Shown: positions 43,933-54,046 of the stretch, piece by piece
Position numbering within the stretch: the stretch's first letter is position 1
Layout: every line of letters begins with the position of its first letter
NCBI RefSeq assembly: GCF_004366375.1
Contig: NZ_SOEF01000005.1
Coordinates: 38,698 to 102,697, forward strand
From: Halanaerobium congolense
GTDB lineage: Bacteria > Bacillota > Halanaerobiia > Halanaerobiales > Halanaerobiaceae
Direction: 5' to 3'
DNA length: 64,000 nt
The notes under the pieces: model-generated
What the model saw: only the letters and a program-made list of their open reading frames with translations
The model's database searches: none
What the model was told of the DNA's origin: nothing
Program-made: the position numbers and the translations under genes

Positions 43933-46173
43933 TTAAACATTACGGCTAATTCTCATAGCATTAAAGACAGCAATTAATGCCACACCTACATCGGCAAAGA
44001 CTGCTCCCCACATGGTTGCTAAACCCACAGCACCCATTATAAGTACTATACCTTTTACACCTAAGGCCAGAATAATGTTCTGCCAGACAATTTTTCTTGT
44101 TCTCCGGGCAGTATTAATAGCAGTAATTAATTTTGAAGGCTCATCTGTCATTAAGACAACATCTGCCGCCTCAATAGCTGCATCTGAACCAAGTCCTCCC
44201 ATAGCAACACCTATATCAGAGCGAGCCAGAACAGGTGCATCATTGATTCCATCTCCTACAAAGATAAGTTTATCATTTTCTTTCTGTCTGCCAAGTAATT
44301 CTTCAATTTCATCTACCTTCTGATCCGGTAGAAGTTCAGAATAATAATTATCTAAGCCAAGCCGCTGGGCTACTCTCCCGGCAACTGCCTCCCGATCACC
44401 AGTTAACATAGTTAATTGCTTAATACCTAATTCTTTTAAACCCTTAATTGCCTTTATCGAATCCTCTTTTAATTCATCCGTAATTGTTATATAACCTGCG
44501 TATTTATTTTCAATCGCTAGATAAACAATTGTTCCATCTGCATCAACTTCCTGATATTCAATGTTATTTTTATTCATTAATTTGATATTACCTGCCAGAA
44601 TTTCTTTGTCATCAACCACAGCTTTAATCCCGTGTCCAGAAATTTCCTGATAATCTTTTATTCTTTGATTATCAATTTTCTGGTCAAACGCTTCGACAAT
44701 GGACTTTGCTATCGGGTGGGTGGAATGACTTTCAGCATAAGCAGCCATAGTTAAAATCCGCTCATTATTAAAGCCGTTATATGATTCCACCTTACTTACA
44801 GCAAATTCTCCTTTAGTTAAAGTTCCAGTTTTATCAAATACTATTTGACTGACATTATTCAGTGCTTCCAGATAATTACCACCTTTAACCAGAACACCCT
44901 GTCGCGATGCTCGACCTATTCCTCCAAAAAATCCTAACGGAATGGATACTACAAGTGCACAGGGGCAGGAAATAACTAAAAAGATAAGAGCTCGATAAAA
45001 CCAGTCTGCAAAGGCTGCTCCCTGTAAAAATAGTGGCGGTAAGACCGCAATAGCCAGAGCCGAATAGACTACAACCGGTGTATAATAACGGGCAAATTTA
45101 GTAATAAACTTCTCAGTTGGTGCTTTTTTCCCACTGGCATTTTCCACAAGTTCCAAAATCTTAGATACTGTTGACTGACCATATTCTTTTGTCACTTCTA
45201 CTGTTAATAAACCATCTTTGTTAATTGTTCCACTCAAAATTTCATCACCAGTTTCAACTTTACGCGGAACAGATTCCCCGGTAAGAGCTGAAGTATCCAC
45301 CATAGAACTTCCTTCAAGCACTTCTCCATCAAGTGGTACTTTTTCACCAGGTTTTATAATTATTATATCACCTATTTGAACATCTTCAGGGTCAACCTCT
45401 TTTGTTGTATCTTCAAGTTTTAAATTAGCATAATCAGGTCTTATATCCATTAATTTTTTAATTGAGCGTCTGGAACGGTCAACTGCTCTTTCCTGGAAAA
45501 TCTCACCAACCATGTAGAAAAGCATTACTGCTACACCTTCAGGAAACTCCTGAATAGAAAAAGCTCCAATTGTTGCTATACTCATTAAGAAGTTCTCATC
45601 AAAGACCTGGCCTCGCTTTATATTTTTGAAAGCTGCCATTAATACTGGTCCACCGATAAGCAGGTAACTGGAACCAAAAAGTAGCCATTCCAGATATATT
45701 GATAAACTTCCCAATTCTACTTCCAAAAATGGTAGTTCGAATAGAATTATTGCCAGAGCAAAAATTATTGTTCCCGGCCAGAATCGTTTTTTAAGATAAG
45801 AATTTTCATCGTCAACCCCATGATCGCGATCATGTCCGTGACTCTCTTCGTGATCATTTACACGACCGTCCTCGTGATTATGTTCATGGACCTGGTTGTG
45901 ATCAGACTTTTGATTAGCTCTTTTTCGTCTATTTCTAGACTCCTTAACAGTTAAGCCAGGTTCTATTCTATCTGCAATTTCTTGCAATTCATTTTCAAAT
46001 GAATTATCAGCACCCTCTCCTTCAACAGTAATCGTGCTGGTAGCAAAATTCAAACTCACCTTTTCTATATCCTCTAAATTATTAACTTCTTTCTCAATCT
46101 TACCTGCACAATTAGTACAGGCCAAACCTTCTAGTTCAAATTTCTTTTTCTTATTTTCTGCTTTTTCTGGCAT
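43933..46173 (-). CDS. cadA: Cd2+/Zn2+/Pb2+-exporting P1B-type ATPase
   Basis: A 746-residue heavy-metal ATPase. One HMA domain (about 10-75, GLACTNCAGKIE) is followed by a His/Asp-rich linker (HNQVHEHNHEDGR, ESHGHDRDHG). The membrane part has the CPC ion motif in VISCPCALVVSIP, then the phosphorylation loop FDKTGTLTKGE, the HP motif in ESHSTHPIAKSI, and GDGINDAPVLARSDIG. It pumps Cd, Zn or Pb out of the cytoplasm. The gene has its own promoter with flanking operators. A second, disrupted copy lies at 49629-53800. Confidence 0.95.
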   Translation of the reverse strand: MPEKAENKKKKFELEGLACTNCAGKIEKEVNNLEDIEKVSLNFATSTITVEGEGADNSFENELQEIADRIEPGLTVKESRNRRKRANQKSDHNQVHEHNHEDGRVNDHEESHGHDRDHGVDDENSYLKKRFWPGTIIFALAIILFELPFLEVELGSLSIYLEWLLFGSSYLLIGGPVLMAAFKNIKRGQVFDENFLMSIATIGAFSIQEFPEGVAVMLFYMVGEIFQERAVDRSRRSIKKLMDIRPDYANLKLEDTTKEVDPEDVQIGDIIIIKPGEKVPLDGEVLEGSSMVDTSALTGESVPRKVETGDEILSGTINKDGLLTVEVTKEYGQSTVSKILELVENASGKKAPTEKFITKFARYYTPVVVYSALAIAVLPPLFLQGAAFADWFYRALIFLVISCPCALVVSIPLGFFGGIGRASRQGVLVKGGNYLEALNNVSQIVFDKTGTLTKGEFAVSKVESYNGFNNERILTMAAYAESHSTHPIAKSIVEAFDQKIDNQRIKDYQEISGHGIKAVVDDKEILAGNIKLMNKNNIEYQEVDADGTIVYLAIENKYAGYITITDELKEDSIKAIKGLKELGIKQLTMLTGDREAVAGRVAQRLGLDNYYSELLPDQKVDEIEELLGRQKENDKLIFVGDGINDAPVLARSDIGVAMGGLGSDAAIEAADVVLMTDEPSKLITAINTARRTRKIVWQNIILALGVKGIVLIMGAVGLATMWGAVFADVGVALIAVFNAMRISRNV

Positions 46174-46211
46174 AATAATCCTCCCTAGTTATAATTTAAT
46201 ATATGATTAAT

Positions 46212-46280
46212 TGAATAATTGTTCATATATAGTATACCATTGAATTCGATTTTTGTCAACAATGATTGAGCAATTATTCA
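46212..46280 (-). promoter_or_regulatory. cadA promoter with two ArsR/SmtB-type operators
   Basis: On the minus strand TTGACA (46254-46259), a 17-base spacer and TATACT (46231-46236). Operator-like sequences TGAACAATTATTCA (complement of 46212-46225) and TGAATAATTGCTCA (complement of 46267-46280) lie on each side. They match the 12-2-12 type of site known for CzrA/SmtB-family sensors. Confidence 0.8.
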
Positions 46281-46292
46281 TATATTGTTTAA

Positions 46293-46322
46293 ATAAAAAG
46301 ATTTACCCTTAGGTAAACCTTT
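46293..46322 (-). terminator. Terminator of M23 peptidase gene
   Basis: On the minus strand AGGTTTACC-TAAG-GGTAAATCT is followed by TTTTATTT. It begins at the stop codon of the M23 gene. Confidence 0.7.
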
Positions 46323-47452
46323 TAAATATATGATAAAGGATCAACTGGTCTTCCATTAACCTGAACCTCAAAATGCACATTTGGTCCTGTTGTATTACCG
46401 GTATTACCGGATTTTGCTATTAAATCACCTTTTGAAACTCTATCTCCAGTATTGACTATCAACTTAGAATTGTGTGCATAAAGTGTTCTCATTCCTTTTT
46501 GGTGTTCAATAATAATAGTTTTACCATAACCTCTAGCCCAACCACTATATACAACTCTACCTTCACCTGATGCTTTCACTTTCGAACCTGAAGGAGCTGC
46601 ATAATCAATACCTTCATGCATTCTACCCCATCTCCTACCAAAATAAGACGAGATTCTTGCATATACTGGTTTAGTAAATACTTTTTCAAGGCGATCACGA
46701 TAACCAAATTCAGGTTTTGCTCCAGGTAAGATTAATGTATCACCAGGTTGAACCCTATTTGGATTATTAATTAAATTACTGGCAATAATTTTGTTTAAAC
46801 TTATATTAAACTTATCAGTAATAGATGAAAGATTCTCCCCCGGACTTATTTTATATAAGATCCCTTTTACTGGAAGAACCTTAATCGTTTGACCGGGTTT
46901 TATTTTATTAATATTATTAATATCGTTTGCCCCAATTAAAGTATCTAAATCCACATTGTGCTTTTGAGCAATATCCCAAAGAGTTTCACCGTTTTCTACT
47001 CTGTGCTTTTTTATTTGATTAATTAAGCCAATTCTACTGCCCGGCTTTCGACTATTTTCTTTAACTAATTCTTCAGTAAAACCCTGACTGGAGCTTTCAA
47101 TATTATACTTTGTGTCTTTATCTTTATATAATTTTTCTATGTATTCTAATTTATTATTAAATTCTAACTGATTTTCTGCAAAATTAAGATCTGAATTCTC
47201 TGAGAGGTTAAATTCGTCTTTGATTTTAACAAAATCGGTCTTTCTCTCCAGTGCATTTTTTCGCTTTTCCGTTATAATCAAACTAAAATCTGAATTTTCT
47301 TTTGAGTTTCGCTTAAGATCAAGTTCTTTTTTTACAGAAATAGATCCTCTGGGAACTCTTGTGCTTTCCAAATGCCGCTCTCCCAGAACAAAGTTTTTGT
47401 AAATTATTGTAAATGCAATTAATAAAAGAATAGCTGTAAATCTTTTTTTCAT
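46322..47452 (-). CDS. LysM-M23 peptidoglycan endopeptidase, copy A
   Basis: A 376-residue murein hydrolase. An N-terminal membrane anchor or signal (about 5-24) is followed by a charged linker and two LysM domains (about 150-195, HRVENGETLWDIAQKHNVDL, and 200-245, YKISPGENLSSITDKFNISL). The M23 domain (about 265-376) has zinc ligands HEGIDYA (HxxxD) and HFEVQ (HxH). It cuts peptide cross-links in peptidoglycan. It lies upstream of cadA on the same strand with its own terminator. A truncated homologue lies at 54047. Confidence 0.92.
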   Translation of the reverse strand: MKKRFTAILLLIAFTIIYKNFVLGERHLESTRVPRGSISVKKELDLKRNSKENSDFSLIITEKRKNALERKTDFVKIKDEFNLSENSDLNFAENQLEFNNKLEYIEKLYKDKDTKYNIESSSQGFTEELVKENSRKPGSRIGLINQIKKHRVENGETLWDIAQKHNVDLDTLIGANDINNINKIKPGQTIKVLPVKGILYKISPGENLSSITDKFNISLNKIIASNLINNPNRVQPGDTLILPGAKPEFGYRDRLEKVFTKPVYARISSYFGRRWGRMHEGIDYAAPSGSKVKASGEGRVVYSGWARGYGKTIIIEHQKGMRTLYAHNSKLIVNTGDRVSKGDLIAKSGNTGNTTGPNVHFEVQVNGRPVDPLSYI

Positions 47453-47708
47453 ATTTCAGATTGCCCCCTGTTTTCATTAGTATTGTATAAAAATAGTAAA
47501 GAATAGAATAAACTTTTAATGTATGAGTAGATGTTCAAATATATTATACTATATTTCTTCCCTAGCGTCAAAAAAATCTTTCACCCTACTATTCACCGGA
47601 CTTAATTAAATTATTGAAACAGGAGTAAAAGTTAGTGTAAAATAAAAGTGGGATTAAAGAATTGATTTATGTAAATAGGCAGGAATTTTAAAATAAATAA
47701 AGAAGGAG
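47453..47708. other. AT-rich gap before ISLre2 element
   Basis: I see no gene here. It should contain the promoter of the M23 gene on the minus strand, but no clear -35/-10 pair stands out. Confidence 0.35.
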
Positions 47709-49340
47709 CCTCACAAGGACAAAAAATTAAAGAAAGGAGTGAGGCCCCTTGGAACTTGAATTAAGAATATTACAAAATAAAACTAATTTCAAGGATTTAG
47801 AGAAAGAAATTTTTCGAATTGTATGTAAAGAGGCTAGAATAAGATTTAAAAAGATCTTAGAGAAAATTGATCAGGCTATCATGGATAGCCGAGATAAAGA
47901 TAAATTTAAACTTAAAGATATCAAAAAGAGAACTATTGACACCCTCTTTGGTGATGTGACTATCGAAAGAAGATACTACAAAGATTCCAATGATAAGTTC
48001 AGATTTCTTCTGGATGAGTATCTAAATATTCCTGCCAATGAAAGACAGTCTCCTGCTTTAAAAGAGATAGCGCTGGACCTGGTCCAGGAACTTCCATATA
48101 GAAAGGCTGCAGATAAAATAGATAATATTTTAGAAGCTTCAGCCAGTCATACAGCCATTTTTAACTGGGTCCAGAGAGAAGGAGAAAAACTTAGTAAAGA
48201 AGCTGAAACAAAACAGCTTGATTTCTTTAGAGATGGACTGATACCAGATGATAAAAATGGAGACAGAAAAGAAATAGACCACCTTTTTGTAGAAGCAGAT
48301 GGTATTCATATACCACTTCAAAATGATGATAAACAAAAAGGTGAATTAAAGCTTGGGATGAGCTATCAGGGATGGGAAAAAAGACACCCTATGAGTGACG
48401 AATATAATTTAACTGGTAAAAAATATTATGGCGGAGTATTTAGCAGTGAAGAGTTCTGGAAAGAAACTGCAGCAGAGATGTATGAAGACTACTCTTTCAG
48501 TGATGGCAGTATTTCAGTTTTATGTGGAGATGGAGCTGAATGGATAACAACAGGTAGTGAATATATACCTCAGATAAAGGTGAGATTTTTAGATGAATAT
48601 CACCTGAACAAAAAGTTTTTTAGAAAGCTTGGTAGATCAGAGTTTGTTCCTAAATTACTGGAAAATATAGAAGAAAGTGATATAGATAAGCTAAGAGAAA
48701 ATCTAAAGAAAGCAAGACAGTACAGGCATAAAAAGAAAGATAAAAAGAAGGTAGACCAACTCAAAAAATATCTCCTAAAAAACTGGGGGTTTATCCGAGA
48801 TAAAAAGCAAGAGCAAAAGAAAAAGAATTTAGGTTTACCTGATGAGATAAGAGGTCTGGGAGCAATGGAATCCAATATAGACAAAGTATTAGCTAATAGA
48901 TTTAAAAAACGAGGTATGAGATGGTCTAGAAAAGGTGCCAGGAATTTAGCAAAGATAATAATAGCAGATAGAAATGACAGCCTAGAAAAGCATTTAAACA
49001 AGATTAACTGGGAGTTTAAAACAGATGACTTAAGAAAAGTATATAATAATGTGCAGAAAAAATATTCCAGATCAGAATCTGAAGTGCTAAAAGCTAAAAT
49101 GCCTGCTCTTAAAGGTCCCAAATCAGGCCAGGACTGGGTTAAAGGATTAAAAAATATATCAGATCCAATGACAAATAACCCGATAAATTAAGCTGTTTAA
49201 ATAGATTTTGATATTTACAGGAGAAGTATGTCTAAAAATAGTTAAATTTAAAGTTAAAAACTAAAAGCTGATATTAACTAAGATTTAAGCTCAAAAAATG
49301 GGTTTAAATAAAGAAAATATAAGATTTTGTCTTTGTGAGG
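47709..49340 (+). mobile_element. ISLre2-family insertion sequence
   Basis: Terminal inverted repeats CCTCACAAGGACAAAA (47709-47724) and the complement of CCTCACAAAGACAAAA (49325-49340) bound one transposase gene. Ends are given to within a few bases because I could not see a clear target duplication. Confidence 0.8.
47749..49191 (+). CDS. ISLre2/UPF0236-family transposase
   Basis: A 480-residue transposase of the ISLre2 (UPF0236) family. Typical features are the N-terminal helix region, GDVTIERRYYKD, the conserved HLFVEADGIHIPLQ, VLCGDGAEWITTG and FLDEYHLNKKF blocks that carry acidic residues, and a late RFKKRGMRWSRKGARNLAKI. The start is TTG with AAAGGAG 9 bases upstream. The gene appears full length. 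Confidence 0.92.
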   Translation: MELELRILQNKTNFKDLEKEIFRIVCKEARIRFKKILEKIDQAIMDSRDKDKFKLKDIKKRTIDTLFGDVTIERRYYKDSNDKFRFLLDEYLNIPANERQSPALKEIALDLVQELPYRKAADKIDNILEASASHTAIFNWVQREGEKLSKEAETKQLDFFRDGLIPDDKNGDRKEIDHLFVEADGIHIPLQNDDKQKGELKLGMSYQGWEKRHPMSDEYNLTGKKYYGGVFSSEEFWKETAAEMYEDYSFSDGSISVLCGDGAEWITTGSEYIPQIKVRFLDEYHLNKKFFRKLGRSEFVPKLLENIEESDIDKLRENLKKARQYRHKKKDKKKVDQLKKYLLKNWGFIRDKKQEQKKKNLGLPDEIRGLGAMESNIDKVLANRFKKRGMRWSRKGARNLAKIIIADRNDSLEKHLNKINWEFKTDDLRKVYNNVQKKYSRSESEVLKAKMPALKGPKSGQDWVKGLKNISDPMTNNPIN

Positions 49341-49450
49341 AAAAAGTCTCCCACAAAAGCTTGACACAAACTAATCTGATTTATTTGTTTTATTTTCCAT
49401 AAGCTCAGGTATATAATAGACAATATTATTACATAAGTATTTTCTAGCAT
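49341..49450 (-). pseudogene. Possible gene start truncated by ISLre2
   Basis: On the minus strand an ATG at 49450 with AAGGAG 7 bases upstream begins MLENTYVIILSIIYLSLWKI, a hydrophobic N terminus, then runs into the ISLre2 end at about 49340. It may be the start of a membrane protein gene cut by the insertion. No matching remainder is visible on the other side of the element. Confidence 0.3.
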
Positions 49451-49470
49451 AAAATCACTCCTTATATTGA

Positions 49471-49508
49471 AGAACTTCAGGGTAAGTAGCTTTTACCCTG
49501 AAGATTCT
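49471..49508. other. Perfect-stem hairpin downstream of cadA copy B
   Basis: AGAACTTCAGGGTAA pairs with TTACCCTGAAGATTCT around a short loop, with one unpaired base. No T tract follows on either strand, so it is a weak terminator at best. It is comparable in place and core bases (CTTCAGGG) to the hairpin after cadA copy A. Confidence 0.4.
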
Positions 49509-49628
49509 ACTCATACTACAACAATACATCCGAAGGAACCCTACATTGATTGAAGTTATATGGAACCTACACGGTCTACACTATCTTTCTAATGATCAAT
49601 TTTTAAAATATTTCTAAGGGTCACTTAA

Positions 49629-51149
49629 TTATACATTACGACTTATCCTCATGGCGTTAAGTACAGCCAGTAAAGCAACACCTACATCGGCAAATACTGC
49701 TTCCCATATAGTTGCCATACCCAAAGCTCCCAGGACTACAAAAAATCCTTTTACAGCTAATGAAACAATAATATTTTGCCAGACAATTCTCCTTGTTTTT
49801 CGAGCAGTTTCAATAGCAGTTATCAGTTTAGATGGTTCATCTGTCATTAGAACTACATCAGCAGCTTCAATTGCTGCATCTGAACCTAAACCGCCCATTG
49901 CTACACCAATATCAGAACGAGCCAAAACAGGTGCATCATTAATTCCATCACCTACAAAAATTAATTTATCTTTCTCATCTTTATTAGTTAATAATTCTTC
50001 AACCTTCTCAACCTTCTGATCAGGTAATAACTCAGCATAGTAATTATCAAGTCCCAGTCTAGCTGCAACACTCTCAGCAACAGCCTTGCGATCACCTGTT
50101 AGCATTGTTAAATTCCGAATACCTAATTTTTTCAAACCTTTAATAGCTTCCGCTGTATCAGCTTTTATCTCATCAGTTATAGTAATATAGCCGGCATATT
50201 TTTTATCAATTGCTAAATAAACAATGGTACCATCTTCATCTGCTTCCTGGCAGTCAATATTCTCTTTATTCATCAATTTAATATTACCTGCAAGTACTTC
50301 CTGGTCATCAATTACTGCCCTAATACCATGACCAGATATTTCCTGATAATCATCTATCTTGTCAGTTTCTATATCCTGTTCGTAGGCCTCCAGAATAGAT
50401 TTTGCAATAGGATGTGTGGAATGGCTTTCAGCATAAGCAGCCTTAGCGAGGATCTCATTTTTTTTAAATCCATTATATGACTCTACTTTGCTAACAGAGA
50501 ATTCTCCCTTTGTTAAAGTACCGGTTTTATCAAAGACAATTTCTGTCACATTATTCAAAGCCTCTAGGTAGTTTCCGCCTTTAACCAGTATTCCCTGACG
50601 AGAAGCCCTTCCGATTCCCCCAAAAAAGCCTAGAGGTATAGATACCACAAGTGCACAGGGACATGAAATAACCAGGAATATTAGGGCACGATAGAACCAA
50701 TCCACAAAGACTGCTCCTGGTAGAAATAGTGGTGGTAATACTGCTATAGCCAGGGCAGCATAAACTACTACTGGTGTATAGTAACGGGCAAATTTTGTAA
50801 TAAACTGTTCAGTTGGAGCTTTTTTCCCACTGGCATTCTCTACCAGATCAAGTATCTTAGCTACAGTTGACTGCCCGTATTCTTTATTTACTTTGACAGT
50901 TAATAAGCCATCTTTATTTATCATTCCTCCCAAAACATCTTCACCTGGTTCTACCTTACGGGGAACTGATTCCCCTGTCAGGGCAGATGTATCAAGCATT
51001 GAACTGCCGTCCAGCACTTCTCCGTCAAGTGGAACCTTTTCACCAGGTTTAATTAAAATAACATCACCAATTTGAACACCTTCTGGATCAACTTTTTGGA
51101 TTCCATCATCAGTTTTTAAATTAGCGTAATCAGGTCGAATATCCATTAA
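49629..51149 (-). pseudogene. CadA copy B, C-terminal part (IS1380-disrupted)
   Basis: The last 505 residues or so of a second Cd/Zn ATPase, close to copy A from MDIRPDYANLK onwards. It keeps VISCPCALVVSIP, FDKTGTLTKGE, ESHSTHPIAKSI and GDGINDAPVLARSD. The IS1380 element at 51150 separates it from its N-terminal part. An ATG at 51146 could start a fragment that lacks the metal-binding domain and the first four helices. Removing the element and one copy of its 5-bp duplication restores a continuous reading frame, so the insertion is the only lesion seen. Confidence 0.9.
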
Positions 51150-52883
51150 CCTGAATTATTCATAGCAACCACAAAATAAATTTTTCCTTTTATTTAACTC
51201 TAAAATCATCTGATTTAAGAACTTAAAAATATTTTTTTGAGTTGAATTCTTAAAAAAGATCTGTTTTTGGTATTATGGTAAAAATTACTATTAAAATCGG
51301 GTATAGATATCCCCTGTTCTTCCTTTTTGTCTTTAAAACTTTACAGGCCCTATATGTTAAGGTAGTTTAGTATTCAGGTTCAGATAAATCCCAAACCCTG
51401 TATATTATCCAGTACCTTAAAGAATAATTCTTTGTTGGGACAGCCTTCTGCCAGTTTGTAATAAATATATCTGCCTGTTTTTACTATTCTGGCTGCTATT
51501 TTAATTAATTTTGTTCTGATAGTCCCGATTCTGTCTGATTGGTTAGCTTTCGGAAAACAGAGGCGCCGCAGCCAGTTGTTTAGATTATAAGCCAGCATCA
51601 TCTGCTGTAATTTATTAGCGTTTGCCTGATATTCACTGCTGCTCATTTTACCAAAGGCAAAACCTCTTTTTCCTTCTTTGATAAAGTTTTCCATGGTTCC
51701 CCGCTGACAGTAAAACTTAACTATTTCTCGGGGAGATTTATCTTTTATACCGGTAACAATAAATGTATGGTTGTAGACTAATTGACCTGCCGGTTTTTCA
51801 ATTTTAACTACAACTCTTCGGCTTTTGTCCCAGCTGCCGGCCTGATAGTTAAATTCACCATAAATGACCTGTTTTTCAGATGTTTCAGAGTTCCGGTTTA
51901 GTTTTTCTAAAAGTGGCTCTGCTAAATCATATAGTTTTGCATTGGCTTTTAATCTTATGGCATAGGAGATATTATGTTCTTCAGCCATCCGATAAATACC
52001 CGGTGTGGCAAAACCGCTGTCAGCTCTTAAACAAAGAGGGATTTCTTTAAACTTTTTGCTGTATTTTTTAAATACCGGACCTATAAATCTTACAGCACCT
52101 CTTGATGTATATACATTACCGGATCTGAGTTCAGCTTTAATCAGGTCTCCGGTAACTCCATCAAACATTAACAGTGGATGATATCCATTTGCTTTATAGT
52201 GATGGTTGTAGTCAGAACCGTACTGCTTTCCATAGGTTTCACAGCCGGTTGAATCAAGATCAAAGATTATTTCTTCGGGAGCTTCATATTCATAAATTTT
52301 ATCGAGCAGGTTAAAATTAACCTGCTGCAGCTGTTTCATATTTTCTTTATTAACACAGCTATTTAATCTTGAAATGGTTGGCTGTGAAGCCAGTATTTCT
52401 TTGTTCAGAACAGTCTGGAATAGAGAGTCAGATCTAAGATCGTCTGCATCATCATCAGCGTGATAGCCGGCGGTATTCTGATAAATACGCTGCAAAACAA
52501 CATCCTCATTTTCATGTAATCTATGATCAACATCATCATCAAATTCTAAAACGTTCTTTATTTCCTGACTGAAGCCAATTTGATTATCAAATTCTTTAAA
52601 AATTAGCAGACCGGAATCGGAAGTTAAATCACCACCATTAAAATTTATTCTTATATTCGACTTGAAATTCACCTTTTTTTCAGATATAGTAACCACATGG
52701 AGTCCCTCCTTTTAATTTTGGTGTAGTTACTATTATTATAAAGGAAAGGGGCTCCCTTTTCTATGCTTTTAGAGAAAAATTTTAATAAAACTCTTTCACC
52801 CACTGGGTGAAAACAATATTTTAATAGATTATTGATATACTGGGCCTGACAATTTATTTCGTGGTTGCTATGAATAATTCAGG
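51150..52883 (-). mobile_element. IS1380-family insertion sequence, complete (1,734 bp)
   Basis: Ends are CCTGAATTATTCATAGCAAC at 51150 and its complement at 52883, continuing as matching repeats for about 33 bp with one mismatch. A 5-bp ATTAA target duplication flanks it (51145-51149 and 52884-52888). One transposase gene lies inside. It splits cadA copy B. Confidence 0.95.
51380..52696 (-). CDS. IS1380-family transposase
   Basis: A 438-residue DDE transposase. N-terminal NGGDLTSDSGLLIFKEFD is typical of IS1380. The catalytic acidic residues are expected in IIFDLDSTGCETYG and LRADSGFATPGIY, and the late E in YCQRGTMENFIKEGKRGFAFG (Y-(2)-R-(3)-E-(6)-K region). The GTG start has AAGGAGGG 9 bases upstream. 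It looks intact and so may be active. Confidence 0.93.
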   Translation of the reverse strand: MVTISEKKVNFKSNIRINFNGGDLTSDSGLLIFKEFDNQIGFSQEIKNVLEFDDDVDHRLHENEDVVLQRIYQNTAGYHADDDADDLRSDSLFQTVLNKEILASQPTISRLNSCVNKENMKQLQQVNFNLLDKIYEYEAPEEIIFDLDSTGCETYGKQYGSDYNHHYKANGYHPLLMFDGVTGDLIKAELRSGNVYTSRGAVRFIGPVFKKYSKKFKEIPLCLRADSGFATPGIYRMAEEHNISYAIRLKANAKLYDLAEPLLEKLNRNSETSEKQVIYGEFNYQAGSWDKSRRVVVKIEKPAGQLVYNHTFIVTGIKDKSPREIVKFYCQRGTMENFIKEGKRGFAFGKMSSSEYQANANKLQQMMLAYNLNNWLRRLCFPKANQSDRIGTIRTKLIKIAARIVKTGRYIYYKLAEGCPNKELFFKVLDNIQGLGFI

Positions 52884-53800
52884 ATTAAGCTTTTAATTGA
52901 ACGGCGGGACCTATCGACTGCCTTCTCCTGAAACATCTCTCCGACCATATAAAATAGCATAACAGCTACACCTTCAGGAAACTCCTGAATTGCAAAAGCA
53001 CCAATGGTAGCAATTCCCATTAGGAAATTTTCATCAAAAACCTGGCCTCTTTTAATATTTTTGTAAGCAGCCATTAATACCGGACCACCTATCAAGAGAT
53101 AACTGGAACCATATAAAATCCATTCAATAAAAGCTGGCAACTCAGCTACTTTGCTCCTAATAGCTGGTATCTCAAATAGAATAATAGCGATAGCAAAAAG
53201 TACTACTCCAGGCCAGAAACGTCTTTTCATATAGCTATTTTCTTCTTCAGTGCCATGGTTATAATCTTGAGCATGACTGTTATCATTACTATTTTCCTTA
53301 TTTGCCTTACTTTCTGCTTCCCTGATAGTAAGACCAGGCTCAATTCTATCTGCAATCTCCTGTAATTTTCCCCTAAAGGATGAGTTATCAATATTTTCAC
53401 CTTGAATAGATATTTTACTGGTAGCAAAGTTTAGTTCTGCCTTTTCTACCTGAGGCAGGTCATTTACTGCTTTCTCAATTTTTCCAGCACAATTAGAACA
53501 GGTTAATCCTTCAAGAATATATTTTTGACTATATTCTCTTATCTTTCCGCTTCCCTGTTCTACAGTAATACCACTTTCAATTTGATCAACTAACTCTTGT
53601 AACTCTTTAGTCATATTTTCAACCTTATCACTATTACCTTCAATTAAGATTTTACTTACTGCGAAATTCATCTCTGCTTCCAGAACATATGGAAGCTCCT
53701 GAACCGCCTTTTCAATCTTGGCAGCACAATTAGAACATGATAAACCATTGAGTATATATTTCGCCTTATATTTACTTTTTACTAATGTTGCTTCTGTCAT
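52884..53800 (-). pseudogene. CadA copy B, N-terminal part (IS1380-disrupted)
   Basis: The first 305 residues of the second Cd/Zn ATPase. Unlike copy A it has two HMA domains (GLSCSNCAAKIE and GLTCSNCAGKIE), and the His-rich linker is reduced to a short NDNSHAQDYNHG. It then matches copy A through the first helices (SYLLIGGPVLMAAYKNIKRG, AVMLFYMVGEMFQE) until RRSIKSL, where IS1380 enters. The frame reads a few foreign codons into the element and stops. Confidence 0.9.
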
Positions 53801-53852
53801 CCTTACCCCTCCATTTCAACATATCATAATATAGTATAAGTATATGTTCATT

Positions 53853-53900
53853 TGAATGATTGTTCATATATAGTATATAAACAATATTTAATTTTGTCAA
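53853..53900 (-). promoter_or_regulatory. cadA copy B promoter and operator
   Basis: On the minus strand TTGACA (53895-53900), 17 bases, TATACT (53872-53877), then the operator-like TGAACAATCATTCA (complement of 53853-53866) directly downstream. A further half site, ATGAACATATA, follows. The layout equals that of copy A. Confidence 0.8.
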
Positions 53901-53933
53901 GAGATTTATCAGATTTTTTTCATTTTTTTAGAT

Positions 53934-54004
53934 CAAAAAAACAGTAACATTGGCCTGACTTAATATAATTGACCTTTTACTCAATTAATCAGGTTATTAC
54001 TGTT
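53934..54004 (-). terminator. Terminator of M23 copy B
   Basis: On the minus strand AACAGTAATAACCTGA and TCAGGCCAATGTTACTGTT can pair with a small internal bulge, followed by seven Ts. Confidence 0.6.
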
Positions 54005-54046
54005 TTATATTGTTTAATACCTTAAATTTTGTTACCTCAAGCTTAA

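Noticed and set aside
51130..51149. ATG at 51146 as a true start of a shorter CadA
   Set aside because: The product would lack the HMA domains and the first membrane helices, and the homologue reads straight through this Met, so it is the broken half of one gene.
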